A stretch of DNA of 64,000 bases from Rhinopithecus roxellana (taxonomy: Eukaryota > Chordata > Mammalia > Primates > Cercopithecidae). The first letter of the stretch is position 1; each line of letters begins with the position of its first letter. Below the pieces are notes generated by a model. It was not told the origin of the DNA. It saw only the letters and a list, made by a program, of their open reading frames with translations, and ran no database searches. The position numbers and the translations under genes were made by a program. Location: the NCBI RefSeq assembly GCF_007565055.1, contig NC_044554.1, positions 57,817,676 to 57,881,675 on the forward strand. The letters run 5' to 3'. Below are positions 22,993 to 35,199 of the stretch, in pieces.

Positions 22993-24116
22993 CGATATCT
23001 TAAAAGCCCACTATTTGCCGTCTCCAATTAGACCATTTTCTTTCCTCCTCATCTACAAATTTTATTTTAATTTCTGTGTTAATCTTCAAGAGTTTTGTCA
23101 GCTGTGTATCTATCCTTGAATAATATATTGTTTAGTTTTAAAAAGCTGAGTAATAAACCCAAGCCTAGCTGTGGAAGGAAAGGGCAATGTTGTCACTATT
23201 AGATTAAGGCTTTTAGGAGAAAGTAAACTAAACAACTTCTGGGGCATAGTTTGGCTTTAGCGTCTCTGATCATTTATGAAAGCCTCTTCTGAGAAGTGCA
23301 GTGGCCAAGGTTATGCGTGAGTCCTGGAAAACAGGGCTTGCCAGTTGGGGTAGATCTTGTCATGTAAGTACAGTCCCGGTTGCCTGGCAGAAATATGGTC
23401 TGCAGGATCAGTCTGCTATCCGTTTCCTGTGTCAAAGCTCACCATGGCTTTTCGCCAGTCCTCTGGAGTAGATCACAGACACTTCGTGAATTAAGTGTCT
23501 TAACCCTTTGGGGTGAGGGGTGGGGCTTAAAACAAGTGTCAGCTGATTAATTCATCAGGGCTTGGCAGGGAGAATAGAAAGTTCCTTAGGCTTGGTCAAA
23601 ATCAGAAAGTACAGAAAGCAGCCTGAACCAGACTGACTTAGGCGGCCTGTTGGTATAATAGCAGTGGGAATCTTGGTACTGACAGCTGTCATGGATCACA
23701 ATACTCAGATCTGGTACACAGCAGTCATTTCTAATATTTCCCTTTATTCTCTCTCCTTTCTTGGACCTTCTTCCTATATTCCTAAATCCCATACCCTAGT
23801 TTTTTTTTTTCCTAAATCTTATTTTGCTGGAATGACACCCTCCAGTATTTCTTAAGGAAAGGTATGTGAGAGATAAATATTTTAGTAATTTGCTTGTCTG
23901 AAATATTTAATTCTACTTCTCAGTTGATAATTTGGTAGATACAGGATTCTATATATTTTCCTGCAGAAATTTGAAAGCTTATTACCTTCTTGCTACCAGT
24001 TTTGTTGTTGACCAATCCAAAGATGCTCTTATCCTCTATATGTAATCTTTCTCCCTCTCTGGAAGCTTGTAGCAAGTTTGTCTTCCATGTTCTGGAACTC
24101 CACAGTGATCTGCCTT
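22990..24116. other. downstream of CNOT4, no recognised element
   Basis: Unassigned sequence of mixed composition. Frames at 23586-23855 on both strands have no family features. Confidence 0.5.
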
Positions 24117-24130
24117 GGTGTGGGTCTATT

Positions 24131-24137
24131 TTATTTT

Positions 24138-24180
<43 letters not shown>

Positions 24181-24182
24181 TT
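24131..24182. repeat. (TTTA)n microsatellite grown from an Alu tail
   Basis: About twelve TTTA units directly joined to the 5'-GAGACAG of a minus-strand Alu, so the array is the Alu's poly-A tail turned into (TAAA)n. Such arrays are usually length-variable. Confidence 0.95.
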
Positions 24183-24465
24183 GAGACAGAGTCTCGCTCT
24201 GTCGCCCAGGCTGGAGTGCAGTGGTGCAATCTTGGTTCACTGCAATCTCCGCCTCTCAGGTTCAAGTAATTCTCCTGCCTCAGCCTCCCAAATAGCTGGG
24301 ATTACAGGTGCCCACCATCATGCCTGGCTAATTTTTGTATTTTTAGTAGAGATGGGGTTTCACCATGTTGGCCAGGCTGGTCTCAAATTCCTGACCTCAG
24401 GTGATCTGCCTGCTTTAGCCTCCCAAAGTGCTGGGATTACAGGCATGAGCCACCACACCCAGCCA
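24183..24465 (-). mobile_element. Alu SINE with perfect 17-bp target duplication, minus strand
   Basis: Complete dimeric Alu. The same 17 bases GGTGTGGGTCTATTTTA lie before the tail (24117-24133) and after the body (24466-24482), a perfect target-site duplication marking the insertion exactly. Confidence 0.95.
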
Positions 24466-24814
24466 GGTGTGGGTCTATTTTAATTCATTTTGCTGGACAC
24501 AGTGGACATACAGTATGTTTTTAAAATCTTATGACTCATTTTCTTCAGTTCTCGGAGATTTTCTTCACTTATTAGTGAATTTCTTGCACTTTCTTTTTCT
24601 GTTCTCCCTTTCCAAAAATTCCATTGTTTAAATACTAGACTTTCTGGACTTCTGCTTTTTAAAATATTTTCTCCAATTTTCTATCTGTATCTTCACTTTG
24701 GCTCTTCTTTCTAGGAAGTTTTCTTTCAACTTTATAGTTTTCTTCTCCTTGTGCTGTTTCTCCAAGTTGCTTTAATCTGTTTGCTTTGATTTCTATCTTC
24801 CGTATTAGAGTTTT

Positions 24815-24850
24815 CTACATTTGATCTTAGCCAAAAGGCCAAGAAGTGAT
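24815..24850 (-). pseudogene. U2 snRNA 5'-end pseudogene fragment
   Basis: Read on the minus strand from 24850, the sequence follows the U2 snRNA 5' end (ATCACTTCTTGGCCTTTTGG then CTAAGATCAAATGTAGA), with about three changes from U2 over 36 nt. Both C-to-T-type changes near its start fall where U2 has CG. Only the first 36 or so nt are present, with no promoter elements, so it is a truncated pseudogene and not a working spliceosomal RNA gene. Confidence 0.8.
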
Positions 24851-26517
24851 TATATTAGAGACTCTTTAGATGCTTGGTAATCCTTGGTTATCTGCTCATG
24901 AATGAGACTGGAAAATTGATGGGGAGTTTTGAAAACATGAGTAGGGCTTGCCAACTTTGAATTCCCCTATTGGAAGATCTGGGAGGTCTCTTCTAATGGG
25001 TAACCTCTGTTGTCATTGTCTTTAGCACCTGTCTCTTGGCCTTGGCTGGTCAGATTCCATAGAGAAGAGTCTTACAATGGCTGGCCTAGCTGGTAAGGGT
25101 CTGACTGCCAGGGCTTCAGAGCTGTGTTGGGTCTCTTTATGTATTTAATATTATACTACATATCATCTCCCCGATGCAGTCTTTACCTCGCCAGAGATTA
25201 ACTCTCCAAATATCTGCCCATTTATGAGAAGAATAGCATGGAGTTGGGGAATGAATCTAGGGAGTTAACTTCTTAAAACAACTTTCTTAGTAACCTTTAT
25301 TTAGCCCCACTCCACACACTTTATCTCTGGTTTTAGCGGTATCTAGTCCTGTCAGTTTCTGTGCCCTTGAGGATTTTGTGATGTAAATTGGATTGGAGCT
25401 CAGTTCTCCCCGCTGTTAGCTTAAGGTTGGCCTTTCTCAAATGAGCTAGTTGAGTCCACCCAACCGTCTACTTTCTAGGTCCTTAGATTTTTATTGCTGT
25501 TATTTCCTCTTGTTATCCCTGTTTTTCTTTTTTCTGTTACTCGAATTTTAATGGACCTTTAGGAAGAAATAAAATTAGATATGTAAGTTCAGTCTACCAT
25601 CTTAGCTCAGATCTGTGCTCTGATTTGATAAACTAGTAGGCATAGTTTGTCTGCCAGTGAAGTAGAGGAAGGACTATCTTTTTGCTATTGGCCAATGAGT
25701 GCTAGTCACCATGTTGTATATCCCTTGGTTTGAGTAGTACCTGTTTGTTTCATTTACCTTGAAGTGGTTTCTCTTTTTAACATCCCCTTTTCCAAAGAAA
25801 CTCTTGGTTTACAGTCAATAGTTTGTTTTTCAAGAGGTAATCACACAGGGGATAATTTCAATGGTTAAATTTTAGGCTGGATGTTAAAGGCAAATTTTAC
25901 TGCTGTTTCAGGGTCGTTTGCAAGTCAGATGGATGTGGGTCATTTTTTAGGCTTAGCTGAATTAGAACAAGTCTAGAAATTGCAGAGCGGGAAAAAATAA
26001 CCTACTCTTACCTATGTATGCTGTGTAAGAATTGTGTTTTAAGGATGGGTAGTAATAACTGTCAACAATGTATATCTACAGAGATTATGCTATAGTATTA
26101 AAATACAGAGTTAAATTCAGTTAGCACTCTCCAACAAGGTTTGCTTAAATTTGAAAACATAAGGTATACTGCACATGGCTTTCGAGTTTTCTATTAAATA
26201 TTAACCATCATTTAATTTTATATCCTTATTATTACAGTATGTAAACTCCTAAAAGTTAGAAAGCTTATATATCTTAAACATAATTTTGAGATATGCCCTT
26301 TGTCAGATGTATTTACTTCTGCCCAAGTGGCCTATCCAAGTGAAAGGTGACTGGAGGTCATTAGCATGAACTATTTGAAGAAATCAAATATTTATCTTGT
26401 CCCCAAAATCAGTACTCTATTTTTTGTGCTTGTTCAGTAATTGTTAATTTAGTTCAGACTTAGACTTCAGACAGTCATAGGCAGTTTTCCAGCAGGAAGA
26501 TGTGCCTTTGAAAATGC
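24851..26517. other. intergenic, no recognised element
   Basis: AT-rich sequence. I see no exon, RNA gene or nameable repeat in it. Confidence 0.45.
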
Positions 26518-26802
26518 TTTTTTTTTTTGAGACAGAGTCTCACTCTGTCACCCAGGCTGGAGTGCAGTGGCGCAGTTTTGGCTCACTGCAACCTCTGCTT
26601 CCTGGGTTCAAGCAATTCTCCTGCCTCAGCCTCCCAAGTAGCTGGGATTACAGGTGTGCACCACCAGTCCTGGCTGGTTTTTGTATTTTTAGTAGATACA
26701 GGGTTTCACCATGTTGGCCAGGCTGGTCTCGAACTCCTGACCTCAGGTGATCTGCCCTTCTCAGCCTCCCAAAGTGCTAGGTGTGAGCCATCATGCCTGG
26801 CC
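26518..26802 (-). mobile_element. Alu SINE, minus strand, internal 9-bp deletion
   Basis: Dimeric Alu with flanking TGAAAAT (26509-26515 and 26803-26809). Near its 5' end the usual GGGATTACAGG segment is shortened to AGTGCTAGGTGTGAGCC, a small deletion that removes part of the A/B-box side of the promoter. Confidence 0.92.
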
Positions 26803-28599
26803 TGAAAATACATTTTAAAAGTTGTTTCTGAACATATTGATTTAAGGAAAATCAGTAAATTATTTAATAAATTCCTTTAAGGATAAAATAATTATTTGTA
26901 TTGGTGATAACCCAGATGATTTGGGAAAGAACATGCATATTGGCCCAAATGTTCGTGGTACACCTTGGCCATTCTCAAGAATATATTCTGCATTTGGTCC
27001 ATCTCTGAGGGAAACTGAGGGTATGGCAGGTGTTAGTAGGTGTAGTCATTGGACCTCCTTCCATGGCTTCCTTTCATGGGTGAAGGAAGTAAGTGTACAA
27101 GATCAATAAAAATGAATAGGCCAAATAGATATTTTTGGTGGTCTGAATGATTTAAAAACTCTAATAAGTAACTCAAGAGCATTTAAAGGGAAACAATCAT
27201 CTGTGGCTTTCTTATTTTCAGCTTTAGTATTTGCAAAGCTAAAGTAACTGTTAATAAAATGCCTGGCATATGACATCGAGTCCAGAGGCACTTTTTAATG
27301 TTGTTTGTTTCATATAATGAATTCCAGTGCTCTTATCAGATCCCATCATGCGGGAAAAGTAGGGAAATAGGCTCAGAGACGTTGAGGTTTTGTCCTGGGT
27401 CACAGGTTTTATAGCAGAGCTAGAACTACTTGTTACCCATCCTCACCTACATTTGCATGACTTTGGTTGTCCTTCCTTTCTGTTTCAAAGTTGCAAGTGC
27501 TTTTCTAGCTTTCTTGTTTATGGAATTACCAAGATGAGGTGTTATTTGTCCCTCCCTTATATTAGCTAGGTAGTGGTGGGTGAAAGGGTGTGGAGAGTTT
27601 CTGTATTTGTTCATCCCAGATCATAAGGTATGAGTCAAAGTTTAGTTGGGAAGTCCCTTAGGGACGTCTTGATTATTTTGTGCTCATATTGAGTTGTATT
27701 TACATTCAGTTGAACTACCAAGTTAGCCAGTGTCTTCTGGATTTTATGCAGATAAGGAACAGGGATGAGGTACTTGTCTTCCAATGTTTGAAAGACAGTT
27801 ATGTAGAAGAGGAAATAGGATGAAGGATGCAGCTTGGACTAAGACATGGAAGAGAGATTTGGGTTCAATTTAGTTTTAATAATTTTTGAAAACACCTTTA
27901 GGCTTAGCATGATGCCAGGTGCTTCCGGGGGTACAAAAGTAAAATGATCCCTGCTCTCTAACTGAAAAAGTGTGGATAGTCAGCTCTAAAACTGAACGTG
28001 AGTGTGAGAAGTGGGAAGTGCCAAGGTCGCTCAAAGAAAGAGCTTTGGACCAACTTGAGACTTGGGTTAGAGGGAACACTGAGCAAACAAAGACATCGAC
28101 ATGAGCCTGTCGGGGGCATGTTTAGGGGGCTCTAGGGGACTTGTGAGAAATAAGGCTGGAAGGGTGAGTTGGGCACTGCTTTTGTTTCACATGACAAGTT
28201 CTAAGTAGGAGAAAGGTATGATAGGATTTTGCTTTAAGTCCTAAGTGGGAATGATGAAGATGAGAGAGCCACTGGGGTAGGGTTCTTTGGGTCAATTAAA
28301 GGACCCAAAGAAATCTAAAGTTTGGCCACAAAGGGACTACCAGTGACCCTAGAAACTGTATGCAAAAATGGTATGTGCATTAGTGTTTTATCAAATTATT
28401 TTTAAAATGTGCATGATGCAATAAAGTCTGGTAAGCTAGAAGAATAGTTCAGGTGAAGGTTTTGGGCTGATAAAGGGATTGGGAATGGAAACAAGGAGAA
28501 AGAATTCAAGAGAGATTTCAGAAGTGCTAGAGATTTTTGCAAGTTACTGGCCACAGTTAAAGGATGAAAGAAAAACAATTTCACAGCCATCTTAGATTT
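26803..28599. other. intergenic, possibly old unassigned repeats
   Basis: No gene. Parts (about 27900-28330, with GACAAGTTCTAAGTAGGAGA and GTATGATAGGATTTTGCTTT) have the look of a very old interspersed repeat, but I cannot assign it. Confidence 0.4.
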
Positions 28600-28707
28600 C
28601 TTAGATCCTCCACTAGACTGTAAGCTTTTTGAGAGCAGATAGTACAGCCAGCTTGTTAAACATTACATTCTCAGAACCTAGCTGGCACATAGTAGGCTCT
28701 CAATAAA
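28600..28707 (+). repeat. L2-like 3' end, plus strand
   Basis: ACTAGACTGTAAGCTTTTTG, then AGCTGGCACATAGTAGGCTC and TCAATAAATAT, the standard order of the L2 3' terminus. Confidence 0.7.
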
Positions 28708-28773
28708 TATTTCAGTAATTCTTGACTGGAATTACTGAAATAGTTGCGTATTTCAATATTGCATATTGAAATA
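28708..28773. other. two adjacent perfect hairpins
   Basis: First: a 14-bp perfect inverted repeat (28708-28721 with 28729-28742, TATTTCAGTAATTC) around a 7-base loop. Second: an 11-bp perfect inverted repeat (28749-28759 with 28763-28773, TATTTCAATAT) around a 3-base loop. Both stems start with TATTTCA and follow directly on the L2-like tail. I cannot name the element. Confidence 0.8.
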
Positions 28774-29519
28774 TTGCAAGTTTTGAGCCAGATGACTGGA
28801 ATAATTGTGTCATGCTGAAAACAAATGTGGACTCATGAAAAGGAACAAGTGCAAAAAGATGAATTTGTTGACTTGAGGTTCCAGCAGGTCATCCAGCTAG
28901 TGGTGTCCAAGAAATACTTGGAAATTTGTGGGGATACAGAGGAGAAATACAGTGTTGAAGTCATCTTTATAGGGAGAGAGGTGAGATGGGAGCCTTGGGA
29001 AAAACAGATGCTAGAAGTCTAAAATGAAGGAGATCTGAGTGTATGGTGTCAGTGTAGAACAGTTTCTAGGCAAGAATTACTGGAAATTTCATGCTATGTC
29101 AGGGTTTCATCAGGAAGCCAGGGATTTCACAACCACTGGGAGGGCTTGGAGAAGAAAGGTCAGGAAGACCTCTGTTGGCTTTCAGGAGCTCCAGAAGTAC
29201 AGGAGTCATAGAAAAAGGCTCTACCAAAAAGCCCTCAGCTGCCTGCAGCAGCAAGTCGGTAATTCCCAGGAAGACTCTGGGAAGTGGCTACCCAATGCCC
29301 CATTTGCCAGGGGCCACCTGCCTGCCCAGAGAACACCTGTAGAATGATGGCTTTTTCTCTTACATCTTTCAAATTGCCCTAAGTACCTCCAATTAGTAGG
29401 GCCTAACCTGGGATCCTATTGGAAGGAATCGGAACTGTGATGCAGGAGAGAGTAGCAGGGATGGGGCTGATGTCAACAGACAAGCTAGCCCCTGTGCTTT
29501 AGAGCATCTCACAGGGCCA
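28774..29519. other. intergenic, no recognised gene
   Basis: The overlapping plus-strand frames at 29039-29347 lack splice context and any domain. Possibly part of an old interspersed repeat. Confidence 0.4.
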
Positions 29520-29890
29520 TGTCACCTCCTTGTCAGAAATCTCCAAAAACATCTCTCTCCCAATACTTTCATAATGAAATTGAAGTTTGGCTGGTGTGGG
29601 ACCTCTCCCCTAACAGGAGGATATTCTTTATTTCATGCCACTCTGTCTCTGTTCTGTGCATATCTGTTTTCTCAGCCTGGAATGTATATATTATTTCTAT
29701 CCTCACCCTGGCAATCTGCTTCTTGCAGCTTTTTCTCACACCTCTAGGCAGATTTAGGTGGCCCTCCCTGCCTTTGTGTCTTATATATGCCTTCATTATG
29801 CTGCAACCTCCTTGAAGAAGGGATGCTTCTTTTCATCTGTTTATACACAGGATTTAGCACAGTTCCCAACATTCAGTTCGAATGAATGAC
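29520..29890 (+). repeat. L2-like relic, plus strand (tentative)
   Basis: The order of blocks TTTTCTCAGCCTGGAATGTA, GCAACCTCCTTGAAGAAGGG and ACAGGATTTAGCACAGTTCC...GAATGAATGA resembles the 3' part of L2. Diverged, so tentative. Confidence 0.5.
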
Positions 29891-31239
29891 AGAAGGAAAG
29901 CAGTTTTGGGTGGCGGGGTGCAATTAAGTTTTATTGGCAGGAGATCAGTCATGAACTTTAAGGCAATGGTTTTAATCCAGTGGAGGTACTGGAACCCAAT
30001 TGCAGTATGTTGAAGAATGGAGAATGACTAGGAGTTAAAGAACTGGAGATAGTATACTCTGAAGAAGTTTGATAAAGGGATAATGATAACACAGTTTCAA
30101 GTAAAGGAAGGTTTTTTTTTCCTCAAAGTAAATCATAAGCCTTTTAGAGGAGACAAAATTATTTGAAAAAGTAAATTTGAACAAGAAAGCTGAGTTGAAG
30201 GGAATCAGGAACATGCATGGATGTTTCCCTCCAAGGTAACAGCAAAGAAAATAAGTTTTAAGGTAAAGAAAGGAATATTAAGGGAACCCTTTGGCTCAGC
30301 ATAATGAGGTAGCAGAAGGTGGAATAGGAATTTGGAGCTTGAGAACATAGAAAATGTGCAATACTTTGGTGAATGTAACAGGAAGGTAAAAGAATGCATT
30401 AAATGAGTAGTAAACAAGCAGCAAGGGCCCAGTTGAGGTTACAATGTACAGATCCAATCAGAATAATTCGATGTGGCCTTGACTGTTCATCAATCTTAGA
30501 GAGACACAAAGGAGGCATGGAGATTACCAGGAGCTTCTGACCGATAGAAATGGTGGAAAATCATGGGGTTGAGGCTTTGGGAGGGGGCGAAGGTATCAAA
30601 GTGCTCACCATGGCCCATAGTATGAAGGTAAGGGCTTACCATGGCCCGTAGAAGGCCAGCAGTAGGGGACGCTCTTCAGTCATGCTATCAATCTCCTGGA
30701 ACTGGATTGGTGCCCACAGCTGGGCACGGAGAAAGTACACAACCTATTGTCAGAGCACACAGCCATACAGTTGGACCCCTCTATGATCCCTAAAGTTTCT
30801 TTCAACATTTCAGATTTTATGATAATTTTGGGATTACTGCATAAATTACCAATAGCCAGAATTCAAAATTAAGTGTAAAATTTAACAATGTGTACAGAAT
30901 GCATTATTTTATAAAACTCACAATTGCCTAATTCACATATTGAGTTTCTTCCAGCGATACCTGTATTTTCTTGTTAATAATATCCACATCATTCTTCTTT
31001 TCCCCATCTGCTCAATAACCATTTTTTGAGCATGGAGGTACTAGACTGTGATATGCGTTAGGGACGCATTTGGGAATAGACCAGTCATGACTCTGTCTTT
31101 CTTAGAGCTCAGACTTAGGTGGTGAAGATGATCATTAAACAATCCAGTGAATATACCTAGTCATATGAAAATGCAGAAGAATATATTTAGAAGTATGTGT
31201 AAGCAATATCCAAAATACTAGACCCCCCCAAAAAATATT
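29891..31239. other. intergenic, no recognised element
   Basis: AT-rich. A short direct repeat ACCATGGCCC(A/G)TAG occurs at about 30606-30620 and 30640-30652. I see no gene. Confidence 0.45.
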
Positions 31240-32420
<1,181 letters not shown>

Positions 32421-32505
32421 CAATAAGTGTGCAATGAAGAAACTGCTTTTCATCAGGGCATCAGAATGTAAACGCACTTGGAGAGCAAACAGCATGTTTG
32501 ACTTT

Positions 32506-32788
32506 GTTTTTGTTTTATTTTTGTTTTTGAGATGGTGTCTCTGTCACCCAGGCTGGAGTGCAGTGGAATGACCATGGCTTACTGCAGCTTCAACCTCCCC
32601 AGGCTCAGTGATTCTCCTACCTCAGCCTCCTGGCACACCACCACCCCCAGCAAATTTTTGTGTTTTTTGTATAGACGGGGTCTCTCACCATGTTGCTCAG
32701 GCTGGTCTCGAACTCCTGGCTCAAGGGATCCACCTGCCTTGCCCTCTCAAAATGCTGAGATTATAGGCATGAGGAATTGTGCCTGGCT
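32506..32788 (-). mobile_element. Alu SINE (older, diverged), minus strand
   Basis: Dimeric Alu with several losses (the GCTGGGATTACAGG block after the left CAGCCTCC is deleted). The flanks carry similar GCATGTTTGACTTTG and GCATTTGACTTG, a decayed target duplication. Confidence 0.88.
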
Positions 32789-33252
32789 GCATTTGACTTG
32801 TTTACTCCTGTCTACCCAGCAAAGACATCAGATGGATGGGTGGGCAGATGGATGGATGAGAAAGCCTCACTAAGAAAGTGACTTGCCAATCAAAAGAAGA
32901 ACAAGGAACCAGCGCTGCCAACTTCACCAGCAGGAGAGCAGTGTTTGTGAGCATGTGAAGAGACCCCACTGCGGGAACCTGGGCATATCCAGCTGGAGGC
33001 AGCCCTTGTTGCCTGGTGCACAATGAAAGAGGAGGAGAATGGTGTAAGATGAAGTGCGTGAGTTGATCAGGGGCCTCAGGGCTCATGGCTTTAGTAGCTA
33101 GTCATGAGGAGTTCTATTTAGTCCAAAAAGTGATGAGTATACCCTGACAATGACTGAGGTGTCTCTATGGAATGAGTGTACTCGCTGAGAAAAATAAGTA
33201 GCATAGTGTGATTTGACTTGCTGCCAGTCACAGTGAGTGGGTGATGAGGATT
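32789..33252. other. intergenic, with a short GGAT-rich run
   Basis: A GATGGATGGGTGGGCAGATG run lies near 32830-32860. No gene is supported; the minus frame 32802-33086 is unlikely to code. Confidence 0.45.
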
Positions 33253-33397
33253 AAGACTTGGTTCTTAGCAGCCAGTGCAGTGGCTCATGCCTATAATCCC
33301 AGCTTGAGGCCAGGATTTTGAGAGTAGCCTGGGCAACACAGTGAGACCTCACCTCTACAAAACATTAGAAAAAAAAAAAAAAAGACTTGGTTCTTAG
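33253..33397 (+). mobile_element. internally deleted Alu with perfect 16-bp target duplication
   Basis: AAGACTTGGTTCTTAG occurs at 33253-33268 and 33382-33397. Between them lies a 113-bp Alu-like insert: the start CAGTGCAGTGGCTCATGCCT to CCCAGC is joined to TTGAGGCCAGGATTTTGAGA...AGTGAGACCTCACCTCTAC and an A tail. Only a left monomer is present, and it lacks the middle of that monomer. Confidence 0.9.
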
Positions 33398-33432
33398 AAA
33401 TACCAGCCCACATTCTGTCCATCTAGCACATG

Positions 33433-33433
33433 A

Positions 33434-33464
<31 letters not shown>
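33433..33464. repeat. poly-T run
   Basis: An uninterrupted run of about 26 T's within AAGC(T)nCTTG. It is not joined to an Alu body on either side; its origin is unclear. Confidence 0.7.
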
Positions 33465-33514
33465 CTTGAACTGGAGGTAGGGGGAGACTGTAGAGAAAGA
33501 ATAGAAAAGGGTTT

Positions 33515-33740
33515 ATAGTATAATGGTTTAGAGTTACAAACTCAGACTGCCTGCATTTAATTGCCAGCATTACCATGTGCCATCTGGGTGACAACGGATA
33601 GGTTACACAAATCGCTAAACTTCAATCTCCTTTCCCTGTATGTCAAATCAGGTTAATAAAGTGTGTACTATTATCTTAGAGTTATGGTGATGTTTAAATA
33701 AAATTATCCATGTTCAGGACTTAGCATTTTGCCTGTCCAA
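33515..33740 (+). repeat. MIR SINE relic, plus strand
   Basis: ATAATGGTTTAGAGTTACAA, CTCAGACTGCCTGCATTTAA, ATCTGGGTGACAACGGATAG, CTTCAATCTCC and a tail with ACTTAGCATTTTGCC follow the MIR order over nearly its full length. Confidence 0.75.
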
Positions 33741-34677
33741 TGGCTTGAGGGATCTGGAACATTTAGGCCAGAAAAGAGAGGAAACCACTCACAAATATTT
33801 GAAAGTTTTGCTGAGAAGAGGAATTATACGTTATTTGCATGTCCTATTGAGGACAATGAAGAGTTATGAGGAGAAATTCAAGGGCAAGGACAACCCAATG
33901 TAAGGAAGACCTAACACAGCCAAGCATCGATAAAGGGAATTCCTTGCTTTTATTGAGAGGTTGGACTAGGTGATCTCCAAAAGTCCTTCCAAATTCACTG
34001 GTCAGTAATGGCACCAGATAATCTTGGAAGTGAGTATAAAGTCATGTCAAGTCCTGCTGTAATCAATTTACAATGAAGACCTCTAAATAACCTCAGGATT
34101 CTCAGGCATTAGCTGAGAAACCCCTAATGTGAAACTGCAAAAAGTATGACCACTTACCTTACCACCTTGGGAAGGCCACAATACCACTTCTGGCCTCTGT
34201 TTCTTCATCTGTGCACCGACATCGTTATACTCATGTGGCTGCAAGGCTTAAATGAAATATTGCAAATGAAAGTGCTCTGAAAACTGAAGTGCAATACAAA
34301 TGCAAAGAATGATTGCTGTAATAATTTGCTGCAAAATGTTTTCTTCTCATGAAAAAGTGCTGCCATACTTTACACTGGTGGCTGGGGATTTGGGCATAAG
34401 CTGTTAGCCACATGGATTTCTTTGGTGTCAATGGAGGTGCATCTGGACAGCCCCCACCCCGCCAGGCCACATTGCACTCTGGACTTCCCTCCTCCTGGGA
34501 GCAGTACCCACAATTTCCCATCAAGAAGACCTTCAGTTCAAGTGGCTTCCAGGTTTGAATTATGCTGAACAGCCCTCCTGGGGAAAGGCAATGCTTTGGG
34601 TTTGATTGCCTCATACTATCAAGATGACAACTTTGAGTAATTACCCTGATTATCTTTGACACTTAAAGAACTACTAA

Positions 34678-34679
<2 letters not shown>
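33741..34679. other. intergenic, partial MIR and no gene
   Basis: About 34185-34310 (GGCCTCTGTTTCTTCATCTG...GCTTAAATGAAATATTGCAA...AAGTGCTCTGAAAACTG) is a partial plus-strand MIR. The 143-codon minus frame at 34231-34662 overlaps it and shows no domain. Confidence 0.5.
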
Positions 34680-34727
<48 letters not shown>

Positions 34728-35008
34728 AGACGGAGTCTCGCTCTGCCGCCCAGGCTGGAGTGCAGTGGCCGGATCTCAGCTCACTGCAAGCTCCGCCTCC
34801 CGGGTTCACGCCATTCTCCCGCCTCAGCCTCCCGAGTAGCTGGGACTACAGGCGCCCGCCACCTCGCCCGGCTAGTTTTTTGTAGTTTTTAGTAGAGACG
34901 GGATTTCACCGTGTTAGCCAGGATGGTCTGGATCTCCTGACCTCTTGATCCGCCCGTCTTGGCCTCCCAAAGTGCTGGGATTACAGGCTTGAGCCACCGC
35001 GCCCGGCC
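34680..35008 (-). mobile_element. young AluY of Old World monkey type, minus strand
   Basis: A 47-T leader (34680-34726) and a nearly consensus body. The target duplication is 14 bp with one difference (AAGAACTACTAATC at 34666-34679, AAGAGCTACTAATC at 35009-35022). The body has GGCCGGATCTCAGCTCAC, CGCCCGGCTAGTTTTTTG and GGCTTGAGCCACCGCGCCCG, variants I associate with Cercopithecid AluY subfamilies. This is the main lineage evidence in the window. Confidence 0.93.
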
Positions 35009-35113
35009 AAGAGCTACTAATCGTAACCAGATGTTGTGATACAATTGTTATCCCCAGTTTTCATTTTGGAAGAAGATGCTCCTTTGTGGTATCTGGCAGA
35101 GTTTCCAAATGTA

Positions 35114-35193
35114 TTAGGTTGGTGCAAAAGTAATTGCAATTTTTGCCATTACTTTCAATGGCAAGTACCATGATTACTTTTGCACCAACCTAA
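35114..35193. mobile_element. MADE1 mariner MITE (miR-548-type hairpin)
   Basis: An 80-bp near-perfect palindrome with TTAGGTTGGTGCAAAAGTAA at the left and TTACTTTTGCACCAACCTAA at the right, flanked by TA dinucleotides (35112-35113, 35194-35195) as expected for a mariner target duplication. MADE1 copies are the known source of the miR-548 microRNA family. Inner mismatches are few, so the transcript would fold into a long hairpin. Whether it is expressed is unknown. Confidence 0.93.
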
Positions 35194-35199
35194 TATTAT

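Noticed and set aside
33433..33464. Poly-T as the tail of a minus-strand retrocopy
   Set aside because: The sequence to its right is GAACTGGAGGTAGGGGG and then a MIR in plus orientation; no retrocopied body can be identified.
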